A DNA stretch of 64,000 nt from Mrakia gelida (lineage: Eukaryota > Basidiomycota > Tremellomycetes > Cystofilobasidiales > Mrakiaceae), in assembly GCA_024345305.1 (NCBI GenBank), contig BRON01000021.1, positions 124,001 to 188,000 of the forward strand, read 5' to 3'. The translations under genes were made by a program, and so were the position numbers. Of the stretch, positions 33,283 through 44,934 are shown one piece after another. Within the stretch, counting starts at the first letter, position 1. Every line of letters begins with the position of its first letter. The notes below the pieces were generated by a model. It saw only the letters and a list, made by a program, of their open reading frames with translations. It had not been told where the DNA came from and ran no database searches.

Positions 33283-35226
33283 CTCCCACTCGACGAGATG
33301 AGCTCCGTCACCTTGCTCTAAGCTATCTACTCCCATCTCTCTCCTGAACCTCTCCAACTTCTCCCATCCTAATGCCTTCGTAAGGATATCCGCCGTCATC
33401 CGATCGGTCGGACAGTGAGAGAGAGAGATGACTTCGTTTCGGAGGAGTTCGCGCCCGTATTTGTATGCGACGTCGATGTGCTTTGTTCTCTCCGAATGGG
33501 TCCCATTCTTGGCTGTTTCGATTGCTCCTTGGTTGTCGACTCGGACGGGAATGATAGGGATATTGTAATCCACTTGACGGAGGAGTTTGACGACCCAGAG
33601 AAGATTTTGGCATCCTTGAGAGAGAGCGATGTACTCTGACTCGTGCGACGACTTGCTGATTGCCTTCTGCCTCCTACTCGCCCAGACCACGGGACTGCCG
33701 AAAAGTTTGATGAGGTATCCTGTCGTTGACCTCCTTGTTTCGTGATCTCCTGCGTAGTCGGCGTCCGTCCACATCTCGAGGATGGGTGCTTTGGGATTCC
33801 CTCCGAGGGTGAGTCCGTGACTCTTCGTACCTGCGATGTAGCGAAGAATCCGTTTGACGGCTGCCCAATGGATGGCTCGGGGGTCGCTGCTGAATCTGCT
33901 GATGACTCCCACTGAATAGGCGAGGTCCGGACGGGTGCAGACCATGAGGTACATGAGGGATCCGACGGCTTGGAGATAGTTTGTTTGATCGATTCCTCGT
34001 AGGTCCTCGTTTGAAAGATCCGAACCGATCATGAGCTGCTTGTGCTCGTCCATTGGCGTTCGAGCGGGCTTGACGTTTCCCATCTCGAATCGTTCGAGGA
34101 TCTCCTCCGAGTATCGTTGTTGAGTGAGCGAAATGGTCCTCTTTGCTCGGTCCCGTTGGACCTTCATTCCTAACATCATTCCGTCCTCCAGGTTTCCTCG
34201 ATCGTCGATGGTGAACCTATTCTTGGTCTTGCCCATGACCTCCTCGACGTCTTCCTTCGATCCTGCGACGATGAAATCGTCGACGTATTGGATCAACATC
34301 CTGCGACGACCGTCCTTCCATCCGACGTAAAGGCAGTGATCGGCTTCGATGGCGTGAAAATCGAGGGAGGAGAAGAAGTCCGAGGAGTGGTTGTAAAAGG
34401 CGAGGGGGGATTGTTTGAGTCCGTAGATGGCCTTAAGGAGGTGAGCGACCAGCTTCTGTCCTTCCTTTCCGGTCCTCTCGTAACCCGTTGGCTGATCCAT
34501 GTACACTGTCTCGACTAGATTGGCCGTGAGGAAAGCCGTCTTGAAATCTCCTTGTCGGAGTTCGAGATCCTCTTGTGCGGCGATGGTGAAGAAAATCCGA
34601 AAGGAGTTCATCCTGGAGACCGGCGCGTACGTTTCCGTGTAGTCGATGCCGTCCCGTTGCGAGTATCCCTTCGCGACCCATCTGGCCTTGAACTTGGCAA
34701 TCTTCCCGTTTGGGTCCTTCTTCAAGAGGTAGACCCATCGACCTCCCACTGTCCTTCGTGACGAGGGCAACTCTGTGAGTTCCCAGACTCCGTTGGAATC
34801 GAACGACTCCATCTCTTCGTCCATGGCCGACTTCCAGTATTCGGCGTGGGGAGATGTGAGCGCTTCTTTGGTGGTTTTGGGAGTGGTCGGGTTAGGAAGA
34901 GTGGATAGGTCTTGTTTGGCGTTTGGCGTTGCGAGTGAGACGAAGCTCGCGAACTCCGCTGGTTCGGTTGACGTTTGTTTTCGTTTCCCGCGTCCGTACC
35001 TCCCACTGACGTCGGCATCCGGCTGATCGTCGACAACTGGTTCGTAGGACCAGGATGGCTTTATGCGCGAAGGCTGACGTGCTTTTGCGATATGTGCTGG
35101 GTCGTCGTTGGCGATGGGGATGTTGGCCTCTGATACGTCGTTCTTGTTGGAAGGTGGCGACTCGCAGAGAGGGCTTACGTAGTAGCTTAGTAACGTGTCT
35201 CGTTCAGTCCCCTTGTTAGTAACCAT
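33277..35226 (-). mobile_element. copia pol: reverse transcriptase and RNase H
   Basis: A 649-codon frame. From the N-terminus: linker; RT palm starting near WELTELPSSRRTVGGRWVYL, with ARWVAKGYSQRDG, QGDFKTAFL and the catalytic QYVDDFIVA; connection (AVGSLMYLMVCTRPDLAYSV); RNase H with MWTDADYAGD, SSHESEYIAL and VDNQGAIETAKNGTHSERTK. All active-site residues I expect are present. The first residues (MVTNKGTERDT...) come from the inserted type C LTR, so the frame originally continued from the gag-protease-integrase frame at 35306-37756. Confidence 0.95.
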
Positions 35227-35371
35227 TCTTTGTAAACAGCTTTGTAAGCTACCTTCAGATCACGTGACCATTTCCATAGTATATAAACCTTTCGAGTAGC
35301 TAGCTTTATACAACAAGCTTTGAACCACATCCTGCAGACATCCCTAAGCTCAAGTGGACGACCCAACAACA
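35145..35371 (+). mobile_element. solo LTR, type C, nested in copia pol
   Basis: 227 bp TGTTGGAAGG ... CCCAACAACA, opposite in orientation to the host element. Flanked by GTTCT on both sides (35140-35144 and 35372-35376), a perfect 5-bp duplication. It splits the polyprotein between integrase and RT. Contains a tatataaacc TATA box. Confidence 0.95.
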
Positions 35372-35376
35372 GTTCT

Positions 35377-37671
35377 CGCCGACGTCCGATCCCTTCTCGT
35401 CCTGATCTGGGACTCCTCCATCTGCCGGTGGGACTAGATCCAGCTCCGCCTTCTTTGACTTCGACGATCCTTCGTCGAACTTGACGTCTCGGGAGAAGAT
35501 GATTTTCCCATCCTCCTCCTTCCTGAGACGGTACGCGTTCTTCCCGTTCGGTTCTCCGTATCCAACGAGGATTGCCTTGAGCGTCTTTGACTGATGCTTC
35601 TTGTGGTGAGGATCGTGGACGTAGGCGATCGACCCAAAGGCTCGGAGGAAATGGAGGGACGGTTTTGAGCCCTGATAGGCTTCGTACGGCGTTCGTCCTC
35701 TTGTTGCGACTGACGGGAGTCTGTTGATCAGGAAAGTTGCCGTTGCCATTGCCTCCGCCCAGTATCTTCCTCTATCTTGGAGATTATCGGTGTCGTGAAG
35801 CAGGCAGGTAATCTTCTCCTCGATGGTTCGATTTCCGCGTTCGGCTTTGCCGTTTTGCTGAGGAGTGTAGGGGATCGATGTTTCGTGCTTGATCCCTTCG
35901 GTCTTGAGGTACGCCTTGAATGCGTCCGAAAGATATTCTCCGCCATTATCCGAACGGAGGATCCTGACCGTCCTTCCCTTTTCCTTTTCGACCCTGGCCT
36001 TCCATTCGACGAATGTCCGATACGTGTCCGACTTCTTTTCGAGTGCGAAAGTCCAGTGGTAGTTCGTCGCGTCGTCCCAGATTGTCATCATGTACCACTT
36101 CCCAGAAAACGACTCGGTGGGCATGGGTCCTTGGAGATCCGAGTGGACGCGTTCGAGGGGAGTGGTGGATCGATGGGTGCTAGTGTGGAAGGGAGATCGA
36201 TGTTGCTTCCCTTGGATACACGGTACGCAGGTCCGTTTCTCGAACGCGACGAGGTCCTGTTCCTTGAGTGATGGGAGTATCCCGTCCGTGACGAGTCTCC
36301 TCATGGCCGTGACTGACGCGTGTCCTAGTCTTCGATGTAGCGTCTCGACCGTGTCGACTCCCTCTGCTGAGAGGCCGGCTCCTTCTGTCGACTGACTCGC
36401 TTGGATGTCGTCGATCTTGAGCTTGTAGAGGTTCTTTCGAAAGATTACCCCTTCGATCAACGTCGTTCCGTCCTTCCTGAACGTGCAGCCGGTGGCTGTA
36501 AAGTTGACGTTGACTCCTCGATGGGTGAGTTGTCCGATCGAGATGAGGTTGGCGAAGTTGGGGATGTAGTAGACATCGGAGATTTGGAATGTTCGAGTGA
36601 CTCCGTTGACGGTAGTTGTGACGATGAGGTTTCCGATCCCTTCCGTGCCGACGACTTTGTTGTCCGCGACCTTGACGGTGGTTGAGTACGGCTTGAAGTC
36701 GTGCAGGGCTGATCTGTCGTTGCAGATGTGGTTGCTGCACCCGCTGTCCGCGATCCATGCGCCATCGTCGACGGAGAAAGCCTCCTCCTCGACGTTTGCT
36801 GTCGCGACCGTCGCGAGTCCCCAATCTCTTCCACTCCGCCCAGCCTTGTTGGCTTCCTCCTTCCTTTTACTTCCGCCACCCCTCTGGCTCCCTTGACCCT
36901 TCCTCCCTCCCAGACCCTTCGGTTTTCCGACTAGGTCGTAGCACTCCGACTTGAAGTGCCCCTTCTTCCCGCAGTGGTGGCATGCTGCCTTCGATTTGTC
37001 GACGTTCATTGCGGTGTCCTCTTCTGGGACGTTGTCCAATTTCGACGATTTCGTTCTGACGTGGGATAGGAGGGCGGTAGTGACTGACTTGGGGGTGAGT
37101 TCCTTTCCGGACTCTTGGGAGTTGAGGGAGATGATGTCGGAGAAGTTCTCCAGGGATCTGGGGAGACCTGCGAGGAACTGGAGGGCGAGTTGCTCCGGCG
37201 TCTTGATGATGTCCATGTCGAGGATAGTGGCTTCGGCGACGATGTCCTCGAACTGTTCGATGTACGACTGAGCTGACGAGCCCTCCTCCATCCGGAGGTC
37301 CCTAAGCTTCCTTTGGACCATCATCTTCCCTGCCGCTCCGTCGACTCGATGTGCCGTCTTGAGAATGTCCCAGGCGTCTTTCGCGTTCGCGCACGCTGCG
37401 ACACGCATCAGTTCCCGGTCCGTGACGGCCATCTGGATCCGGTGGAGGGCGAACTCGTTTCGTTCGTTCCATTCCTCTCGCCTCATCTTGAGTGCTGCTC
37501 CTGTTTCGGCTGGCGCGAGAACTGGGAAGACTTCCGTACCGAGGACGAGTGACTTGACTTGCACTTGGTTTCCGCGAGAGCGATCTGCATCCTGATTGAC
37601 CATGTTGCGTAGTTTCGGCTGTCCCGCGGGTCGAGCTTGAAGAGCCTGATGTTTCGCTCGTTGGTCGACAT
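35377..37671 (-). mobile_element. copia gag-protease-integrase
   Basis: The minus-strand frame begins at ATG 37671 (MSTNERNIRLFKLDPRDSRN) and moves by one base after AETKCK into the long frame that runs to the inserted LTR. Order: gag (UBN2-like) to HVRTKSSKLDNVP; zinc knuckle CHHCGKKGHFKSEC (C-X2-C-X4-H-X4-C); aspartic protease WIADSGCSNHIC; GAG-pre-integrase LHRRLGHASVTAM; integrase core with HSDLQGP, LRSDNGGEY and QQNGKAERGNRTIEE, which supply the D,D,E triad; then the C-terminal FGSIAYVHD region. The frame is otherwise intact, so the element was active fairly recently. Confidence 0.95.
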
Positions 37672-37718
37672 GTCGGATGGGATGATCGTGCTGTAGCGAG
37701 CGAGTGGTGCTGATAACG

Positions 37719-37908
37719 TGTTGAAACTTCCGGTCCTGGGAAGTTAGGTTGTGCAAGTTATTGTATCAACTTAAGCTATGAAGACGAAAGTTCTTGAGGT
37801 CGAAAGAAAGAGCGACGTGTAACTACGTGGAAGTGGAACGTGGAGGCGATGAAGAGTATTAAGCAAATATGAACAGTAATCTCGACGCATTAATCAACAT
37901 ATTCAACA
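37719..37908 (-). mobile_element. 5' LTR (type B) of the copia element
   Basis: 190 bp; in its orientation TGTTGAATATGTTG ... GGAAGTTTCAACA, followed by the cgttatcagcacc primer-binding site. It shares only the 3' end (aacttgcacaacc...ccaggaccggaag) with type A LTRs; the U3 part differs completely. It lies inside exon 3 of an ABCG gene copy, directly after codons for GKSTLLDLMS. Confidence 0.9.
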
Positions 37909-38323
37909 GACATGAGATCGAGAAGCGTCGATTTTCCTTGAAGGAGCAAAGAAATATGAGCTCAACAACGCACTCTCGTTGCTGCATTAGAGTTGAACAG
38001 AGTACTCACCAGCTCCAGACGGACCCATGATCGCTGTGAAGCGAAGAGGAAAGCGGAAGGACCTCAGTCTGGAGTTTGGGCTGTCTGTCTTTCCGAAACC
38101 TTCGCTCAGTGAACTCACCGAGAAGCTCCCCAGCCTTGACTGTGACGGAAACGTCATTGATAAGCTTCTTCTCTCCTGTATTGGTCTTGATGGTGTACGA
38201 GAGGTGAGCGAACGAGACCGATGATCCAGTGGATGTGGAGGAGGAAGGGTTGTTGGTTTTGAGTTTAACGCCTTGGAAGGAGCCAGCTTGTCGCAGAGGA
38301 ATTTCATGAAAAGTAGTAGACAT
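37909..38323 (-). pseudogene. ABCG transporter N-terminal fragment, cut by LTR
   Basis: Three exons. 38323 to about 38116 reads MSTTFHEIPLRQAGSFQ to SYTIKTNTGEKKLINDVSV and AGELLG. The second is AIMGPSGAG. The third is GKSTLLDLMS, ending at the type B LTR. The exon structure equals the first three exons of the complete ABCG gene at 44935-48318, and upstream DNA to about 38620 also aligns with the leader of that gene, so this is a segmental duplicate. The Walker A is intact; everything after it is gone, and no ABCG sequence continues on the far side of the copia element. Confidence 0.85.
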
Positions 38324-39419
38324 GCTTGTGGGGTGGATGGTATTGGTGTGCAAAGTGGATGTTGTTGAGTTGAGGTAGAAGGACTGGAGGAGAGAAAAAG
38401 GGGTTGGAGGGAACAGGAAAGAGAGAGGTGAGCTAGAGTCCAGATCTAGAGTTCCTTCCCTTCCCCCAGAACGCCAGCGAGTTTCGAGGATGGTATGGAA
38501 CTCACTTTGGATGATCAGGATAAGGTGTTTTGTGCTCTGGTGTTGTAGTTGGGGGTCTTGCTTTGACGCTCTTCGTAAAGTTCATTTAAGGAAAAGGAGG
38601 AGGAGGGCGAATGAAGCATAAGCCGAAGTCTTTCCGGATCTTCGAACTGTGCTGGTCGAAAAACACGGGCACGGACACGGACATGGACACGTAAAATATT
38701 GCGAAGCAGCGCATCAATTCATTCAGAACAAACGCCGGTCCAAGCTTCTATCTTCAGGAGAGGCGAAGGTAGGCCAGGGCGAGACTAGGAGAGTTCAAGG
38801 CTTGTTGGGCTGAGGCATTGACAATAGCAAGCAAGATAATTGAGAAGTTGAAAAAGATTCGAAAGGGTCGCAGCGGGGAAGGGTGAGGCAGAGCTAAGGA
38901 AAACGACGTCCTCATGGTTCAAAAGCAAAGGAGAAAAGACGACGTTGAACGATGGCCACTTTTCTCCTCCCTTTCTCCCCTGGGTCGGATTCAGGAGAAA
39001 AGAAAAGAAAACAACTCCTTCTGTTACCAGGATGATTCTCCGCGTGCACTGTTGACATTATTTAGCTCTACAATCTAGACCCCGCCGGAGTGCACCTTCG
39101 GACGTTTGATATGCTGTCGAGGGAAAAAGAGCGACGATCAGCCTCGTCGCTCCTTGCCGTTTGTCAGTCCCTTCGCTGTGATGCTTATACAGTCAGGCTC
39201 GGAGCTCTGTCTTGCCTTCTCGAGTAGACATTGACACGCTCTCCATCTACTCGCGAGAGAAGAGCAATACAGTAACTTTGCACCAAAGGTAAGACGCGAC
39301 TGCTGCTCCTTTCCATCTCGTACTTATTATATGAACCAGCTTTATCGTTGCGGTTCTACCACGTACCCATTCACACACCGACGGGGTTCCTACCTAGATA
39401 TCAGTCACTTTTGTGCTCA
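38324..39419. other. duplicated ABCG leader, then unassigned sequence
   Basis: 38324 to about 38620 corresponds to the 5' leader of the ABCG gene (compare 48320-48620), including an intron-like segment. From 38620 to 39420 nothing is recognised. Confidence 0.5.
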
Positions 39420-42400
39420 CCACTGCGGCAAATGGCCTCCCTCCCAACTAAACAGGACTGAGCTCCCGCCACCCTCGTCCATCAGCTTCTTCTCTAGCTC
39501 TGGTTCACCACCACCTCTTCTTGAAACAGGAGGTGTACGTAAAATCGTTGGAGAGGTTGTGTCCTCCAAGTAGCGGGTGATGCTGGCAACGAGAAAGCAG
39601 GAGGAGTGGGCTGGTCCAATGGACGTGAGCAGGCTGTCGAGAGCTATCTGTTGACGGCATCCGATGGGGAGATGTTCCGCAACTCGGCCTATGGCGTTTC
39701 TGCAGTAGTTTGGAAGAGAGTTCGGAGGAAGTTTAACAACTTTACAGGAAAGAGGCGCGAGGAGATGAACAGGCGGACACTCACCTGAACACCTGGAAAT
39801 CCGAAGCGAGCACGGACTGGTTCGGTGCATCTTCGCTCTGGTCAGGCACGCACATGTGCTTTATGAGAGTCTTGGCTCCGAGATACTGTGCGAAAGCGAA
39901 ACAAAAGCTCGATCAGCAGAGGATGAAGACTCAAAGCGACAGATCCGCTCATGTCACTCACCCTGAAAGCGAGAGTAACCAAGGAGAGTTTGTGAATCGA
40001 ATGAAGAGACAGTCAGCATCGGCCTTACTATCGTCGGAGAGATAATGGAACTCACCACGCGTAACACTGCAGAGTTGGAGGCGGAACGAGGAAGCGCGTT
40101 GATCAGCATTTTCCGAGGAGAATTGACAGCAAGGGTAGTTTGTACCGACCATGAAGGGATGCAGCAGGTGGAATGAAAAGTTCGTAGACGCCAGCAGGTA
40201 AACTTGAGAGAGAAGAGCTCGAGCGGCGTCGAGCGTTCGAGGGCCAGAAGGATCCGACACGTCCAGCGCTGTAAGATGACACGACGAGGTCAGTTCCAGT
40301 GCGAAGACGATGACTGGCTCCCTGGAACGAACTGACTGCTGTAGTATCGATCATGAAGGGTGATCACAGAGACAGGACCCAAGCAGTGGGCCATGAGAAG
40401 GTCTCGATCCAGTTGTCCGTTGACAGAGAAGCAGAGCGGATTGCTGAGATTGGAAGGGAAGGAAGCTCTATGAGAACCAAGGGGGGTCAGAATGATGGGG
40501 TTTGCTTGAACGCTTTTGGCAGGAAGAAGAAGCGAACGAACGAGAATGTAGCGATCAGCCCATCGAGCTGTCGGAAACGAAGTGTTTCCCTCGGACTCTC
40601 GAGCCCCTTCTTGTCGGCTCGCCTGATGAAGTCGGCAACCTTCCGAAGAAGAATGGTACTACAAAGAAGCAAATGATGTAAGCTTCGAAGTACTCCATGA
40701 CGCTGAAGACGACGAAAGTCACCCTTTTATCTGCATCGTAAAGGAGGTAGCATGCTCGACGGGTGTGGATCCGAAGAGGTCTTCCTCCTCGTCGTCCGCA
40801 AATTGTGTGGCGTAGGAAGTAGAGGGGTACGGAGAAGAGAAGGGTGGGATGACTTGAAGGGTGGGAAGTTCTAGGAACTGCGAGCAGAGGAGGATGAAGG
40901 TCAGCTCAGGCAACGTCGCGTTGTAAAACTGTCTCCAGTTGCTCACAATGTCGCGATCGTCCAGAGCACCCATCCAGCCACAGCTAGTAAGATGATATGT
41001 ATCGGATGCAAAGCTGCCATCCAAGACAAAAACAGCCATGGTAGGAGGCTGGTGTAGAAAGTGGAAAACGAGCTTTGAGGAATGCTCACCAAATCCAAAA
41101 GAGATTACGTCTCTCCGTCCTCTCGATCTCGTCCGCGGCAGGTTCGAGGATGCTATCTCTTGGGACCACACGCGTAGTAAGCCTTTGGAATTGTCGGCCA
41201 TTTAAGCCGAGAGGAACGATAAGTCTGAAGAAAACAAAAGAGCGCATCGTCTGGCAAAGCTTGATCATAGGTCAACTGTCCACGAAATGAGTGACCACTC
41301 ACCTGCTCATCATCGCTAGGTGAACCCATCCTTGTGTCCATCTGCTATGCTGATGAGAGAACATGAGAAGAAGAAGGGAAGCCTGCACTATGGGGATCCA
41401 GGCGTCGGCGTCGTGTTTGCTCTGCGAAAGAACCATGACAAGGCGTAGGTGATGAAGTGATGAGTCTCAGAGATTTCCACATTTGAAACAAACCTTTTCA
41501 ATGTATAAAGACCCCCAGAAATGGTGAATCTCTCCCTGGAAGATTGACGGAAGAGGAAAGTCAGCGATGGACGAGGACGTGACAACTCGAAAAAGCGTCG
41601 AACCCACAAAGTCGCCGTCAACGTAAGGGGTCGTGACCGCGGGTTTGGGTCCAATACCATTCCATCGAGGGTATTGCTCGGGCTCGACGTTGTTGGTTTT
41701 GACTGGGGACTTGAGGGAAGGTAACTCGTCCGGACGGAGGAGAACCAAATCACTGAGATATCGAGCTGTACACGCGCAGACTGCGTGGAGTAGGGCTTTA
41801 AAAAAGATGCAGAAGAGACAAAGTCATTAATCCTCTCCAGGTAGAAGGAAAGAGGGGAGAAACTGACCTGGGTGAGGGAAGTTCCGGTGAAGAGGAGGCA
41901 AAGAGAGACGAGCCATGAATCGAGCTCTGTTGAAGAGCTGACTTGCGAGAGGGACCATCGAGAAGAAAGTCTCAGCGATCGACTCGAGTTTCCCCGGACT
42001 GGGCAGATGAGGCGGCCAGCTGATATGTTTTGAAGAGGAGGTTCGCGACCCATTAAGGAGAACGGAGGTCAGCTTCGAATAAGATTCAGATCTCCTCTTC
42101 CGCCGTACTTCACTGATAGATGATTCGGAGCTCACCTGGGCCATATGAGCTGCAAAAGGTAGTCTTTGTCAGACCCAAAGCTCTCTGTACTTTCGGCCAC
42201 CGATCCTGATATTTGGGATGGTCGAGTCAAAGGCGGGCTGTGGAAGTGTTGGTTGCCCGGGTGGAATGGGAGGGAGGAGGAGGTTGCTAGAGACGGCCAG
42301 GAGGGAGGTGGGGGGGTCTTAAGTTGGTAAGCGCAGGGGAGCGGTTGTTGCAATCCAAATTCGGGTCCGGCCGGGTGTTGAGAAGTTGTAGAAGAGCGAG

Positions 42401-43052
42401 GAGGAAAGGGGGCCAGGATGCTGTTGAGAGGTGAAGGCTCGTCCGGTCTGGAACTTGTCCACTCTTCTCCAGTCACAGGTTCGCCACTCCGACTTCCACC
42501 AAACCCATTGCCCTTCCTTCCATCCTCAACCGTCTTCTCAAGTATTTGTTCCAGCTCCTGGATCCTGCTTTCAAGCTGGCGAGCCGAGGAAGGGGCAGCC
42601 CGCAAGACGGTCTTGAGGTCCTCGAAGACGCAATCAGGATATGGTGGACGATCTCGACCAGGCTTGACGTGTTCTAAAAAAAAAAAAAAAAAAAAAAAGG
42701 GAGACATCGAAACTTAGTGCTCGGTGTGAAGGTGTGCAGGAGGAACCCACAGTGGGGGGGGGGGGGGGGGGTGGGGCGAGGGAGAAAGAGCAAGAGGAAC
42801 GAACGGCAGCGGTAAGTGTGAGTGCGAACGCAGGCCGAGCAAACTGGACGCACGGCGTCGCACTATTAGAATCAAAAGGATCAACAGAGGATGCAGACAG
42901 AAATCGAAAAGGTCAGCTCCGACGCAACGAAGAGAGATATAGGGGTAGAGCTAGTCAAGCTTCAGACGGGCCTTGAGCTTCCTCTTTCGGCAGGCAACGC
43001 AGGCTCGCCCTCTCTTGAGCACGGCTTGTTCCGCGAGATCTGTACGCTCCAT
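39420..43052 (-). CDS. Zn(II)2Cys6 regulator with fungal transcription-factor domain
   Basis: Start ATG 43052-43050. Exon 1 (43052-42972) ends ACVACRKRKLK; exon 2 (42862-42805) continues CDAVRPVCSACVRTHTYRC, giving C-X2-C-X6-C-X6-C-X2-C-X7-C. Exon 3 (42673-42136) begins with a linker and a short coiled coil (LESRIQELEQILEK), then a Pro/Ser-rich part. Later exons carry the Fungal_trans domain: WPPHLPSPGKLESIAETFFS, FMARLSLPP, RYLSDLVLLRPDELPSLK, IVQASLLLLMFSHQHSRW, LIVPLGLNGRQFQRL, DEIERTERRNLFWI, then ALLSQVYLLASTNFSFHL. The first intron would use a GC donor (42971-42970). The C-terminal exons are only approximately placed; the left boundary could differ by a few hundred bases. Nuclear activator or repressor of unknown target. 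Confidence 0.75.
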
Positions 43053-44012
43053 TGTCGTCTGAAGGAGGAGAGGGACGGCGATGAAAACCAGGCAAGAACA
43101 GCTCGGTCAGTGAGTGATCGGCCGCAGCCATGACTTCAGGATGAAGGAGAGTCTTTTCTGAGCTGATTGAGAAGGATGGTCGATGCTAGGATGGAAACAT
43201 ACGTAAGTGAAGGGATGTTGAAGGAATTCGGATGATGGGTGTTGGAAGGGAGCTGCAGGTTCATTGATGAAAGTTTGACAAAAGAGTCGCCGAACTTCAT
43301 TTCCCGGAGAAAAAGACTCATGACCTCCTTATATTCTCTTCCCCCCAGAGCAGCTGGCATAGCTCAGATCAGTCTCATTCCGAAGACTCGTTCTGAGGAC
43401 GAAGAGTCGACAAGATGAGGAGAAGAGCACGAACCAGGGGATTGTAGAGCAGGCCGAGATGCGTCGCAGTTAACTCTTGGAGCCTGCTTAACCTAAATGG
43501 AGATGAACGGCAAATCGGTGGCTGAAATACTAGAATCTAAAAGGACGTGCATTGAGAAAACCTGGCCGTGGCATTGAGTCCAGCTCCGACTCCCTTTCGC
43601 CTCCCCAGGGAGGTTTACCGTATGAACAGACCTCGGTGCAGAAGCGGGCCACGAAAAGTTGTTGTTTTGAACCCTCGAGATATCCAGCAGATTTGATGTA
43701 GAGGTCTCGTTATTTGGCTGAGCGCTAGCTGGTCGATGAGAGCTTGAGACCCCGTTATCAGAAGGTCTGAAAATTTGTTTCTCTATCCGCACGAACACTC
43801 CTCTCAGACGCGTTGTTTCGGGGCGGTCCGCTGATGACGTCGATTTTGCCTCAGCTCGTTGCGCCGCCTAAGGAATCGATTGCGCCTACCCGGAAGGAGC
43901 CGCGTCCTCGTCCTTTCCCCCGACTTTTCCCTCCCTCCCCGCCACCTCCTCCTTCTCCCCATCCTCAAGATTATACAATCGCCCCGTCTCACTGTCTTCC
44001 ATCTTCAACGCA
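43053..44012. other. intergenic, no gene recognised
   Basis: A minus-strand frame at 43136-43360 ends with polar sequence but has no family signal. Presumably holds the promoter of the minus-strand regulator. Confidence 0.45.
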
Positions 44013-44125
44013 AACCTATGAAGATGAAAGGTCTTTAGGTCGAAAAGAAAGGGCGACGTGTAACTACGCGGAAGCGAAACGTGGAGGCGATGAAGAGTAT
44101 TAAGCAAATATGAACAGTAATCTCG
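44013..44125 (-). mobile_element. truncated type B LTR
   Basis: Matches the middle of the type B LTR (gaagatgaaaggtctttagg to gaacagtaatctcg) and is cut at both ends. It abuts the D repeat exactly. Confidence 0.8.
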
Positions 44126-44492
44126 TGTGAGGATTGAGCGAGGAGCGGGGATGGCGAGGGAACGAGAGCGACGCGACGAAGAGAAGTCAGGTGCTTATCG
44201 AGGAACGAGGACGAGGTATGATCCAAAGGTGATTCAAGATAGAGGTTAGAAAGTATAAAGCGAGGCGAACATGTTTAAGGGAGGCGAAGCGATCAAAGGA
44301 AAGAGAGAGCAAAAGACTTTGAAGGCTGAAACGATAACAGGGGAAGAGTTAGCCCTAAATGAACAAAGGGACAGAGGCAGAACACGTAGCTGAGAACAAA
44401 GGACTAGTAGCGGTGAAAGGGAAGTAGGGGGAAGAAAGGGAAAGAGTAAGAAAGAGTGAAACAAGAAGGAGCTGAAACCTGATTCCCTGACA
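44126..44492 (+). mobile_element. D-type LTR-like repeat
   Basis: 367 bp from TGTGAGGATTG to GATTCCCTGACA; the ends form a near-perfect inverted pair (TGTGAGG / CCCTGACA). A second copy lies at about 61692-62005 and a reverse fragment at 32968-33103. TG...CA ends suggest an LTR of a family not otherwise represented. No flanking duplication, because one side is a truncated LTR. Confidence 0.6.
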
Positions 44493-44934
44493 ATTACTGA
44501 AAAGGAAAGAGAGAAAACGGACGCGTCGACGACCTCGGAATCCCCTTTTTTTTATGCAGGGGTCAGTGGGGGCAGGAGATCGAACCTTCAAAAGGAAGCA
44601 AACCGAAAGCCGATTGTATTCATCTACTGACGACGCGAGCGACCTTGCTTGCTCCGATGAGATCACAGCAGTCGATTGCAGCTCCACCGGACAGCCCCAC
44701 GCCAGCTAATTGTAATACAAAGGAAGAACTGGTGTTCTGTCAAGTAAAAATACGGGAAGGCAAGGTCGGACTCGCTTGAGACGCGACCGCCAAAAGTCCT
44801 TTCCCGAAGCTTGCTCTCCAAACTTGTATCGAAATCTGCGATCAACCGTCGACCGCCGAGCGGAAAGAGAAGTCACGACATGCCTCAGAAAGAGCGAAAC
44901 ACTAGATATCAGGGTAGACTACAAGATCAAAAGG
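44493..44934. other. 3' flank of ABCG gene, no gene recognised
   Basis: Contains GACGCGTC at 44520. A B-box-like ggttcgatctcc on the minus strand near 44575 does not belong to a foldable tRNA. Confidence 0.4.

Noticed and set aside
36180..36879. Long extra frames inside the copia gag-integrase region (both strands)
   Set aside because: They are alternative-frame readings of the conserved polyprotein, with Arg/Ser-rich composition typical of such shadows.
44540..44650. tRNA gene on the minus strand (B-box-like GGTTCGATCTCC and matching GTCAGT/ACTGAC ends)
   Set aside because: The T-arm pairs poorly, the acceptor bases do not match once the T-loop is fixed, and no A box or anticodon arm can be drawn.
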